DNA of 18,273 nucleotides. Origin: Chloroflexota bacterium (GTDB lineage: Bacteria; Chloroflexota; Limnocylindria; Limnocylindrales; CSP1-4). The stretch lies in the NCBI GenBank assembly GCA_021789355.1, contig JAJYJR010000040.1, positions 1 to 18,273 of the forward strand, read 5' to 3'. Shown here in pieces: positions 10,201 through 15,334 of this stretch; the first letter of the stretch is position 1, and each line of letters opens with the position of its first letter. The position numbers were made by a program, and so were the translations under genes. Under the pieces are notes generated by a model. That model did no database searches and was not told where the DNA came from. It worked only from the letters and a program-made list of their open reading frames with translations.

Positions 10201-10921
10201 TGCCGATGAGCGGGCGCTCGGGGAGCGCGGCATCTCGAACGAGATAGAACAGGTTGCGACCCGGCGTGCTTTGGTATGGGATCGACCAGAAGTGGCGGGC
10301 GTACCGCCATACGTCCTGGAGCAGGATCCCGGTCGTCTCATCGCGATCGCCAGGCTCAATCGCCTGGAGCATCGGCTGCATCGCCGCCGTTCCCTGTGCC
10401 GTTAGGCGCGTCGCCAGTTCGGCGCCACTCGTGAAGAGCCGAGAGATCCCTCGTCGCTCAGTGATCCTGATGAACTCAAGTGTCGAGGCCTCGCTTAGCT
10501 GAGCGTCGCGAGCAAAGGCGAACGAACGCCGGATCGACTCCTTGGCTGCTTCAGGGTCGTCGAGGCGGATCGCGGACCGGCCCGGCGCGTCCAGGATGGT
10601 GCCCTCGTCGTCCTCGCGGAGTGTCCAGCCCTGGCTGATCAGGTCGCGTAGCACACGCAAGGTGGCGCTGTACCGGACCGTGGGCGCTAGATCAATCCCG
10701 GTGAGGCCGAACGAGAGCAGTTCACTGTGGCGCTCATCGACAGCCCCGATTGCCGAATCGAGGATTGCACCCGCCTCGAGCGCCCGTCTCGCGGTCAGCT
10801 CTTCGATCAGGGCATGGAGATCGCTCTGGTAGCCCAGGACCAAGCGCGGCCGAAACCGTCGGTAGCGAGAGCCCGCATCTAGAGTTGTTGTGGGCCGGCT
10901 CCCGACCGTTAGAGCTGACAT
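7202..10921 (-). CDS. DruA (DUF4338) domain fused to DptF-like P-loop ATPase
   Basis: The product has 1239 residues. The ATG is preceded by AGGAG (minus strand, + 10926-10930) four bases away. Residues about 65-640 carry the hallmarks of DruA/DUF4338: LLSFGLTGIDL near 69, WSIPYQSTPGR (212-222) followed by LVRD and IGIAALGNPV, an RRKRAR segment near 373, ITCGAVPPYRAVLGGKLVALMML (435-457), IASAMAGR (476-483) and the TTSSLYEAYGSSQYNRL block (495-511). A glycine-, serine- and arginine-rich linker (about 670-715) joins it to a P-loop domain with Walker A GNPGDGKT (767-774) and a Walker-B-like strand VLAINEW (818-824). The GDGK P-loop, the size of the second half and its place ahead of DptG- and DptH-like genes suggest DptF, the ATPase that opens the DptFGH operon. 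DruA is a component of Druantia anti-phage systems; no DruE helicase is present here. The DruA call is strong, the DptF call is moderate, and the fusion is unusual. Confidence 0.75.
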   Translation of the reverse strand: MSALTVGSRPTTTLDAGSRYRRFRPRLVLGYQSDLHALIEELTARRALEAGAILDSAIGAVDERHSELLSFGLTGIDLAPTVRYSATLRVLRDLISQGWTLREDDEGTILDAPGRSAIRLDDPEAAKESIRRSFAFARDAQLSEASTLEFIRITERRGISRLFTSGAELATRLTAQGTAAMQPMLQAIEPGDRDETTGILLQDVWRYARHFWSIPYQSTPGRNLFYLVRDAALPERPLIGIAALGNPVLGLAKRDDHFGWSANGLERRLPDLDATKRWELAGHIMRVLREAIENTYSADLGISSDPFAAVSKTVSALEAIERRSTVDRLAKLDAAGEERDADYLLIRNAQNAADHGRVATVDWGSVARTALYRRKRARALADLYRALATLTDLGFTDGGGDLPKALAEPDGRRAIETALRRIKQEALASNVMELITCGAVPPYRAVLGGKLVALMMLSRQVVDDIERRYGDRVSIIASAMAGRPISRPAKLALVTTSSLYEAYGSSQYNRLKVETEGGALVYRKVARTESFGTVQFAPDTVHSLNDVARHSDSNRREVNNLFGEGTSPKMRLIRTGLEALGLDANSFLRHNSRRIIYGVPLCANTDDVVLRLSAEPQYLLPPGGEGTAVLVNYWRDRWLSSRITRPDVLESVRGEEFDAFRLSRETERLSAESGGASGNGRGRSKSDRRAGRVGGGAASSETDAEIGVAAQSGEQGDHTFIERLYRSTNSYADRLTADELESIHVDLGVDDYLVGQAEAGRQIVVTGNPGDGKTHLIERLRQRLEALGTRVITDANACTDAEILEQWTASRDDGKPFVLAINEWPLYVLQRLASKHGFAPVAEALRQVTTARFFVEARRPADPSENVVVVDLSLRNLLSASVIERVIERLTQDRFYVGLSAADPAITNRVALCDPQVRERLVRLLEVVATRMGHVTMRQLVGFIAYLITGGQSATDRVRAGQDSLGFVYSNLAFRGGVGALFDAVRAVFDPAEITHPDWDDRLWLGDTAARDWLGKPPPGPMTLNETERIAAYQAIKRRFFFEHANGPDLLALVPGDEREFQETLKSGQEATAAIVRDLVLALNRFFEPDCADTEKEHIQLWQSHRYDVRAPSTFVSFHRISYQHLRIEPLKTASWVEAWLPASQLDRRSFALVATWDNVDVAMVEVDRDLFLTLVEAERGLGRSSWSRTATRRITRFIDRIHGSVESDLPIVDIRIRNVDSDLDEQFAVQRQPARYQL

Positions 10922-11000
10922 CCCGCTCCTAGTGCAAAGTCCTCAGTTCCGGAGCCTCGACCGCGACGCTCACGTCTCGGCAAGGATAGTCGGACCACGG

Positions 11001-11036
11001 GTCGGCCGGCCGGCTCATGTCGGCAGGCCGGCTCAC
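11001..11036. repeat. Two tandem 18-bp repeats, possible operator of the defence operon
   Basis: GTCGGCCGGCCGGCTCAT (11001-11018) is followed directly by GTCGGCAGGCCGGCTCAC (11019-11036); the two differ at two positions. They start 80 bp upstream of the ATG of the DruA-DptF fusion and directly upstream of a candidate -10 element. Side-by-side copies of about two helical turns are a common layout for regulator sites. The function is inferred; simple GC-rich duplication is possible. Confidence 0.45.
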
Positions 11037-11199
11037 GCCGCTTCCTCAATTCGCGTGGTCGTAATACTGACTCCCCACCATCGGCGGTCGACGCGACAGG
11101 TAGCCCGTCACGGCTGGGGACGAACAGTGATGGAACACGAGCGGCCCGGGTCAGGCCCTGCGGCATCTGCCTTGACACGGCGTCGGGCTCGCCGGTCGG

Positions 11200-11205
11200 G
11201 CGGGC
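11200..11205. repeat. Target-site duplication GCGGGC, left copy
   Basis: GCGGGC directly precedes the TG end of the IS21-family element and is repeated directly after its CA end at 13935-13940. A 6-bp duplication is within the usual range for IS21-family insertion and supports these exact ends. Confidence 0.75.
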
Positions 11206-11231
11206 TGAGAGCGGACGTGGGAATCTGGACG
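11206..11231 (+). repeat. IS21 left terminal inverted repeat
   Basis: It begins TGAGAGCGGACG and ends with the CTGGACG core. It aligns without gaps to the reverse complement of 13909-13934, which begins TGTCAAGGGACA, at 18 of 26 positions. The innermost seven bases are identical. Confidence 0.7.
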
Positions 11232-11300
11232 GAGGCGGACACGAACCTGGACGCTGACGGCCACTGAAGCTGAACGCTCGGCGGTCACGAAATCTGGACG
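11225..11300 (+). repeat. Left-end array of four CTGGACG repeats (transposase binding sites)
   Basis: Copies of the core lie at 11225, 11247, 11270 (as CTGAACG) and 11294, spaced 22, 23 and 24 bp. Each is preceded by a GAA-type triplet. IS21-family ends typically carry such multiple subterminal sites for IstA. They lie upstream of istA and may also affect its promoter. Confidence 0.75.
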
Positions 11301-11400
11301 GCCCGCCTGGGCGACGCGCTCGAGTCGCCCGGAGCTGAGCGCCGCTCCTTGGTTCACTCAAGGGTGCTGTGGCAACCCGAGGAACCGAGGAGGGCCCGAT

Positions 11401-12891
11401 GTGAAGCATGCCGGAGAGGTCGTGGAGATCCTCGAAGCGTTCGATCTCACGGGCAGCCTCCGCGATGCCGCCCGCCTGGCCGGCTGCTCACCGATGACGG
11501 TCGCCCGCTACGTCCGGCTGCGCGAAGCCGGCCGGCTCGCCGCGGTCCGCTATGCCCGGCGCGACCAGCTCGTCGATCCGTACCTCGAGAAGGTCGAGGA
11601 GTGGGTGGAGCGCAGCCACGGCCGAGTCCGGGCCGACGTCGTCCACGAGAAGCTCCGGGCACTCGGCTTCGAGGGGTCCGAGCGGACGTCGCGACGGGCC
11701 GTCGCCAAGGCCAAGAGGGCGTATGCCGCCGGCCACCGGCGGGTCTTTCGGCCGTGGATCCCGGAGCCCGGCATGTGGCTCCAGTTCGACTGGGGCAAGG
11801 GGCCACTGGTCGGCCGGCGCGAGACGCTCCTCTTCTGCGCCTGGCTCTCCTGGAGCAGGTTCCGGGTGGTCATCCCGACCTGGGACCGGACGATGCCGAC
11901 GGTCATCGCCTGCTTGGACGAGACGCTGCGACGGTTCGGTGGCAGCGCGACCTATGCCCTGACCGATAACGAACGAACCGTCACCGTCGACCGGGTCGCC
12001 GGGATCGCGGTGAAGCACCCGGTGCTCGTTGCGGCCAGCCGCCATTACGGGCTCCAGGTCCACGCCTGCGTGCCGTTCGACCCGGCGTCGAAGGGTGGCA
12101 GCGAGAGCACGGTGAAGGTGGCCAAGGCCGATCTCGTGCCGACCGAGGCGAACCTCCTGCCCGAGTACGCCTCGTTCAGTCAGCTGCGATCCGCGTGCGA
12201 CGCCTTCTGCGCCGGGGTGAATGCCCGCCCTCACCGCGAGACGCACCGGCCGCCGGTCGAGCTCATCGCGGACGAGCTCCGCCGGCTCCACCCCGTGCCC
12301 GACGAGCCGTACACGGTCGCCTTCGGGGTCACCCGCGTCGTCGACGAGGAGTCGACGGTCCGCTATGGCTCGGCCCGCTACAGCGTCCCCCATACCCTCG
12401 TCGGCGAGCGGGTCTGGGTGCGAGTCGAGGGCGACGAGCTCGTCGTCGCCCACGTTGGGCTAGGTGGCGCGCGGGAGGCCGCCCGGCACCGGCTCACGAC
12501 GCCCGGCAACCCGCGCATCGACCCGGCGCACTATCCGGAGCGCACGAGCGACCCACTCCATCCCAAGCCGAGGCCGGCCAGTCCCGAGGAGTCGGCGTTC
12601 CTCGAGCTTGGCCCTGGTGCCGAGCGCTGGCTCATCCTCGCCGCCGCGTCGGGTGCCGAGCGAATCCGGACGAAGATCCGCCGGGCGACTGAGCTCGCCG
12701 CGCTCGTCGGAGCGGACCGAGTCGAGCGGGCACTCGCTCTCGCGGCCGAGGCCGGCCGCTTTGCCGACGGCGATCTCGAGTCGATCGTCGACCACCTGCG
12801 ACTCATGGGCGATCGCTCGAGCGAACGGCTCGGGGCCGGCGACGACACGCTCCAGCCCGGCACCGGGGCGTGGGAGCTCGTCGGGCGCTGA
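11401..12891 (+). CDS. istA: IS21-family transposase IstA
   Basis: The product has 496 residues. It starts with GTG, six bases after a strong GGAGGG ribosome site (11389-11394). An N-terminal helix-turn-helix (about residues 15-42, LRDAARLAGCSPMTVARYV) is the DNA-binding part. The rve/DDE catalytic core has D130 in WLQFDWG, D189 in ALTDNE and E235 in KGGSESTVK, giving a complete DDE triad. A C-terminal beta-rich domain (YGSARYSVPHTLVGERV, about 320-340) is usual in IstA. It catalyses strand transfer of the IS ends together with IstB. The stop codon TGA overlaps the ATG of istB, so the two are coupled. No damage is visible. Confidence 0.93.
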   Translation: MKHAGEVVEILEAFDLTGSLRDAARLAGCSPMTVARYVRLREAGRLAAVRYARRDQLVDPYLEKVEEWVERSHGRVRADVVHEKLRALGFEGSERTSRRAVAKAKRAYAAGHRRVFRPWIPEPGMWLQFDWGKGPLVGRRETLLFCAWLSWSRFRVVIPTWDRTMPTVIACLDETLRRFGGSATYALTDNERTVTVDRVAGIAVKHPVLVAASRHYGLQVHACVPFDPASKGGSESTVKVAKADLVPTEANLLPEYASFSQLRSACDAFCAGVNARPHRETHRPPVELIADELRRLHPVPDEPYTVAFGVTRVVDEESTVRYGSARYSVPHTLVGERVWVRVEGDELVVAHVGLGGAREAARHRLTTPGNPRIDPAHYPERTSDPLHPKPRPASPEESAFLELGPGAERWLILAAASGAERIRTKIRRATELAALVGADRVERALALAAEAGRFADGDLESIVDHLRLMGDRSSERLGAGDDTLQPGTGAWELVGR

Positions 12892-13776
12892 TGGCGACCG
12901 GCCCCGCCCACGATCCGTTCGAGACACGCGGCAGGCTGCGGGGCGCCGAGGCCGCCGATGAGTTCGACCGTTGGCGGCAGCTGCCGCCGCGCCTCCGTCC
13001 GGTCGAGCCGGCTCCATTGCCGCCCGACGTCGCCCGGCTCCTCCACCGGCTCCGCCTGCGCTACGTCCGGGAGGCCGGTCCGGCGGTCCTTGCCCAGGCT
13101 CGAGAGGAAGGCTGGGACCACGCCCACGTGCTCAAGGTCCTCCTGGCAGAAGAGGCCGCCGGTCGCGATCGGTCGACCCGGGAGATGCACCGCAAGGCGG
13201 CGAGACTGCCGTCAGGCAAGACGTTCGACGCCTGGGACCCAAAGGCGTCGGCGATCCCGGGCGGCGCCCAATGGGCGCTCCGCACCCTCGACTGGATCGG
13301 CCGGGCCGAGAACCTCGTCCTGGTCGGCCCATCGGGAACGGGCAAGAGTCATTTCGCCGAGGCGATCGCCCACGCCGCGATCGACCGCGACCTGCGCGTC
13401 AGCTGGTTCACCCTCGAGTCGCTCACGGCGACCATTGCCCGCTCGCGGATCGACGCCTCGACCGGCAAGGTCGTCGAGCGGATCGTCCGCTCCGAGCTGG
13501 TCGTCGTCGACGACATCGGGCTGCTGCCCGCCGGTGCTGACGAGGCCGAGGCGCTCTATCGGCTCGTCGACGCGGCCTACGAGAAGCGCTCGCTGATCCT
13601 CACCCTCGAATCTCCACCCTGCCCGCTTCGACACGATCTTCCCCAAAGGCCTCGCCACGGCCGCCGTCGACCGGCTCCTCCACCATGCCCACGTCGTCGT
13701 CACCGAGGGTCGCTCGCACCGGCTCACCGAGGCGATCGAGGGCCACGGGGTCAGGCCACTCGACCCCGCTCCTTGA
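12891..13776 (+). pseudogene. istB: IS21-family ATPase IstB, frameshifted
   Basis: The start ATG overlaps the istA stop. The first 238 codons read as a normal IstB: Walker A GPSGTGKS (146-153), Walker B LVVVDDIG (D207, D208) and an EKRSLILT strand. At about 13603-13606 one extra C in the CACCCTCGAATC stretch moves the frame; one frame over, the text continues SNLHPARFDTIFPKGLA to a stop at 13774-13776, which is the expected IstB C-terminus including the SN motif of sensor 1. Without the extra base the protein would have 294 residues. As written, translation instead runs on in the wrong frame to 13865. IstB is the AAA+ protein that selects and remodels target DNA and activates IstA. The break is either a real inactivating mutation or a sequencing or assembly error. 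Confidence 0.85.
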
Positions 13777-13839
13777 CGACGCAGCCGCCGCCTACCCGGA
13801 TCAGGCCACCAAGAGTTCTCGTGCCGCACTGCGTGGGCT

Positions 13840-13915
13840 CGTCCAGGTTTCGTGGCCGTCCCTGACCAGATTCGGCGTCCGCCTCCGTCCAGCTTCCGTG
13901 ACCGCGAGCGTCCAG
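13840..13915 (-). repeat. Right-end array of four CTGGACG repeats (transposase binding sites)
   Basis: Reverse-complement copies of the core (CGTCCAG) lie at 13840, 13863 (degenerate, TGACCAG), 13886 and 13909, spaced exactly 23 bp. They mirror the left-end array and mark the inner boundary of the right end. Confidence 0.75.
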
Positions 13916-13934
13916 GTTCAGATGTCCCTTGACA
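13909..13934 (-). repeat. IS21 right terminal inverted repeat
   Basis: Read on the minus strand it begins TGTCAAGGGACA and ends in CTGGACG, pairing with 11206-11231. Its last six + strand bases are TTGACA, directly followed by the duplicated GCGGGC. Confidence 0.7.
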
Positions 13935-13940
13935 GCGGGC
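13935..13940. repeat. Target-site duplication GCGGGC, right copy
   Basis: It is identical to 11200-11205 on the other side of the insertion sequence. Confidence 0.75.
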
Positions 13941-13988
13941 TGCGAGCCATTCGCACAGTCCAGATACACATTTTGTACATCTCTCGTC

Positions 13989-14017
13989 TTGACCAGAGAC
14001 ACCGCTGGAACTACCGT
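13989..14017 (+). promoter_or_regulatory. Candidate promoter of the Phd/secretion operon, probably leaderless
   Basis: TTGACC (13989-13994), a 17-base spacer and TACCGT (14012-14017) form a sigma-70-like pair. The ATG of the next gene begins eight bases after the -10, where transcription would be expected to start, and no ribosome site precedes that ATG; both points favour a leaderless transcript. An AT-rich patch with a TACA-CATTT-TGTA inverted repeat (13965-13977) just upstream could be an operator, perhaps for the Phd-like proteins themselves. Confidence 0.4.
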
Positions 14018-14024
14018 CTCCGGC

Positions 14025-14318
14025 ATGGAACACGTCGTGGACACCGCCACCCTCCGCCGCCAGGCGAGTGAGTACGTCAGCCGAGCCTCTGCCGGCGAGA
14101 CGATTCTCATCCTGCGGTGGGGTCGGCCAGCCGCCATCCTCCGTCCGGCCGTTCCCGGCGAGCGGGCCTCGAAGGTGACGGTGTCGACCTTCCGCCGAAC
14201 GCTGCGAAGCGCACTGCGGACGGCCCGCAGCCAGCCCGTGGTGCTGACGTGGTGGGGTGGCGAAGCGGCGGTCATCGCGCCGGTGCCGGCCGAGATCGCC
14301 GAGGAGTGGGACGTTTGA
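14025..14318 (+). CDS. Double Phd/YefM-like antitoxin-fold protein (97 aa)
   Basis: Two Phd/YefM-type units follow one another. The first (residues about 4-40) reads VVDTATLRRQASEYVSRASA, then GETILILRWGRPAAIL, the classic helix plus 'Ge-v-i-rrGrP-AvL' pattern of prevent-host-death antitoxins. The second (about 50-90) repeats it more loosely: VTVSTFRRTLRSALRTA, then QPVVLTWWGGEAAVIAPV. Phd/YefM proteins bind operator DNA as dimers and neutralise a toxin through their C-terminus, but no toxin gene lies next to this one. ATG 14025 is chosen because the upstream in-frame residues show no homology and a promoter ends just before it. It is the first gene of the rightward operon and overlaps the next by four bases if that starts at TTG 14315. 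The likely role is a DNA-binding regulator of the secretion genes; this is inferred. Confidence 0.65.
   Translation: MEHVVDTATLRRQASEYVSRASAGETILILRWGRPAAILRPAVPGERASKVTVSTFRRTLRSALRTARSQPVVLTWWGGEAAVIAPVPAEIAEEWDV
14301..14306 (+). promoter_or_regulatory. Ribosome binding site supporting a TTG start at 14315
   Basis: GAGGAG lies eight bases before the TTG at 14315, which overlaps the stop of the preceding gene (TTGA). The in-frame ATG codons at 14333 and 14348 lack an equally good site. Because these bases also code for Glu-Glu in the upstream gene, the match could be chance. Confidence 0.4.
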
Positions 14319-14914
14319 CGCTGCGCGGCGAGATGCAGGCGGTCTCGATGAATGAGGTCCGCCAGAAGCTCCGGGTCGCGGTCGAGATCGCCGAGGCCGG
14401 GTCACCGGTGATGGTCCTCGAGCACGGTCATCCGGCCGCAGTGATGCTCCGCTTCGACGAGGTCGAGCGGGCCATCCGCCTCGAGCGTGCGCTCTCAGCG
14501 CTCCATGGCCTCGAGGTGTACCCGGAGCTCGCCCGCGACACGAGCGAGCTCGCCGCTGTTGTCGCCGGCCGCGTCCGCCCAAGCCTAGCCTCCGTGCGGC
14601 GCCTGGCGGGCGAGGCGCGCGAGATCCTTGCACCCCTCCGGACGGTCGGCGTGCGCGAGATGCAGCGAGTCGTCGCCGACGTGATCGATCGCGTCCAGGC
14701 CGGGCAGCCCGCGACGATCTCGCTCGATGGCGGCCTTCCCGCGGTGCTCATCAGCCCGACCGAGTTCGACCGGTTGCGCGAGCTCGCCCGGATCGAGAGC
14801 TGGTTCCGGGCGGCCGGGCTCGACCTCGCGTCGGCGAACGAGCAGGAGACCGCGGATTTCGTGCGCCGGTTACGCGAGCGGCCGGCGGCAGCAGCGGAGT
14901 CGGCCGCCTCGTAG
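14315..14914 (+). CDS. Second double Phd/YefM-like protein (199 aa)
   Basis: This product also carries two Phd/YefM-like units. Unit one (about residues 9-55) reads AVSMNEVRQKLRVAVEIAEAG, then SPVMVLEHGHPAAVMLRFDEVERA. Unit two (about 111-160) reads VGVREMQRVVADVIDRVQAG, then QPATISLDGGLPAVLISPTEFDRL, which is close to the standard antitoxin consensus. They are joined by a 55-residue helical linker, and a helical tail (160-199) ends in an alanine-rich stretch. The start is uncertain: TTG 14315 is preferred for its ribosome site and coupling, ATG 14333 or 14348 would remove 6 or 11 residues and keep both units. The gene ends 13 bp before the pilin-like gene. No toxin is adjacent. With its neighbour it gives four Phd-like units at the head of a secretion operon, which suggests a regulatory role; an antitoxin for a distant toxin remains possible. 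Confidence 0.65.
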   Translation: MTLRGEMQAVSMNEVRQKLRVAVEIAEAGSPVMVLEHGHPAAVMLRFDEVERAIRLERALSALHGLEVYPELARDTSELAAVVAGRVRPSLASVRRLAGEAREILAPLRTVGVREMQRVVADVIDRVQAGQPATISLDGGLPAVLISPTEFDRLRELARIESWFRAAGLDLASANEQETADFVRRLRERPAAAAESAAS

Positions 14915-14927
14915 CGGCCTCGTTCTT

Positions 14928-15320
14928 ATGCGTCCCCGCATCTCCGGCTTCACGGCCGCTTATCCGCCGCTTATCGCGACCTTGCTCGCGTCGCTCTTGC
15001 TGCTCGCCTGGGCCTCCCCGGTCGCGGCCGTGAGCTCGGTGCCGACCGGCGCCCAGGAGGCGCTCGCGCCCGTGACTAAGATGATCGCCACGCTCGTTGC
15101 CATCGCGATCGGCCTGGGCATCGCGATCTGCGGTGCCGTCATCGTGTGGGGCGGCATCGAGAAGACGCTCGCCGGGTCCAACGCCGACGCCGAGCATCGC
15201 GCCCAGCGGCGGATCACCAACGGCATCACGGGGCTCGTCTGGATGGTCCTCGCAGGCGTCATCGTGTCCACGATCACCGCGATCGCCGTTGCCTACGGCC
15301 TCATCGAGAAGCCGTTCTGA
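14928..15320 (+). CDS. VirB2/TrbC-like pilin candidate
   Basis: The product has 130 residues. A signal peptide or signal anchor is clear (basic start MRPR, hydrophobic stretch about 14-30, possible cleavage after the ASPVAA region near 34). Two further membrane helices follow (about 52-75, with AIAIGLGIAICGAVIVWGG, and about 100-124), separated by a short polar loop with charged residues. This signal plus two-helix layout in a small protein is that of VirB2/TrbC pilins of type IV secretion systems, which are processed and assembled into the conjugative pilus or a membrane-spanning ring. The next genes (polytopic membrane protein, PrgI-ATPase fusion, TadA/VirB11-like ATPase) support this. The sequence is too short and hydrophobic for a firm family name; a small PrgI-like or TadE-independent membrane subunit is possible. 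Confidence 0.6.
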   Translation: MRPRISGFTAAYPPLIATLLASLLLLAWASPVAAVSSVPTGAQEALAPVTKMIATLVAIAIGLGIAICGAVIVWGGIEKTLAGSNADAEHRAQRRITNGITGLVWMVLAGVIVSTITAIAVAYGLIEKPF

Positions 15321-15334
15321 ACGGGCGTGGAGCG

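Larger units (their letters stand above)
10922..11205. other. Intergenic region upstream of the defence operon
   Basis: No gene is supported on either strand in this 284-bp stretch. It must hold the leftward promoter of the defence operon. Two weak minus-strand -10 candidates are visible: TATCCT (+ 10983-10988), just downstream (in operon direction) of an 18-bp tandem repeat, and TATTAC farther upstream; neither has a good -35 partner. A TTGACA at 11172-11177 on the + strand has no matching -10. The right edge is the 6-bp duplication made by the IS21 insertion. Confidence 0.6.
11206..13934 (+). mobile_element. IS21-family insertion sequence, complete, 2729 bp
   Basis: The element carries an istA-like transposase followed by an istB-like ATPase with the ATGA-type overlap typical of the family. 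Its ends are TG...CA, with imperfect 26-bp terminal inverted repeats (11206-11231 against 13909-13934, 18 of 26 matching by eye) and, at each end, four copies of a CTGGACG-centred motif spaced 22-24 bp apart. A 6-bp direct duplication GCGGGC flanks it. IS21 elements transpose by cut-out circle intermediates using IstA with IstB as target-selecting ATPase. The istB frame is broken, so this copy may need help from another copy to move. It sits between two divergent operons and disrupts no recognisable gene. Confidence 0.85.

Noticed and set aside
1160..10921. A complete canonical Druantia system
   Set aside because: Only the DruA-type domain is present; there is no DruE DUF1998 helicase or other Druantia component, and the partners look like DptG and DptH.
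11488..12453. Long minus-strand open frame (321 codons) opposite istA
   Set aside because: It is a shadow of a GC-rich gene; the + strand frame has a full DDE transposase and the minus frame shows no domain and a biased composition.
13929..13934. TTGACA at the very end of the IS21 element as an outward -35 box driving the Phd genes
   Set aside because: No -10 sequence lies 16-18 bases downstream (the bases there read CGCACA); the pair at 13989-14017 fits much better.
13212..14633. Minus-strand open frame (473 codons) across the istB end, IS right end and Phd-like genes
   Set aside because: It spans unrelated elements including the IS boundary, so it cannot be a conserved gene; composition is that of an antisense shadow.
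14025..14914. A classic type II toxin-antitoxin pair
   Set aside because: Both genes resemble antitoxins; neither has a PIN, RelE, Fic or Doc-type toxin sequence and the next gene is a membrane protein.
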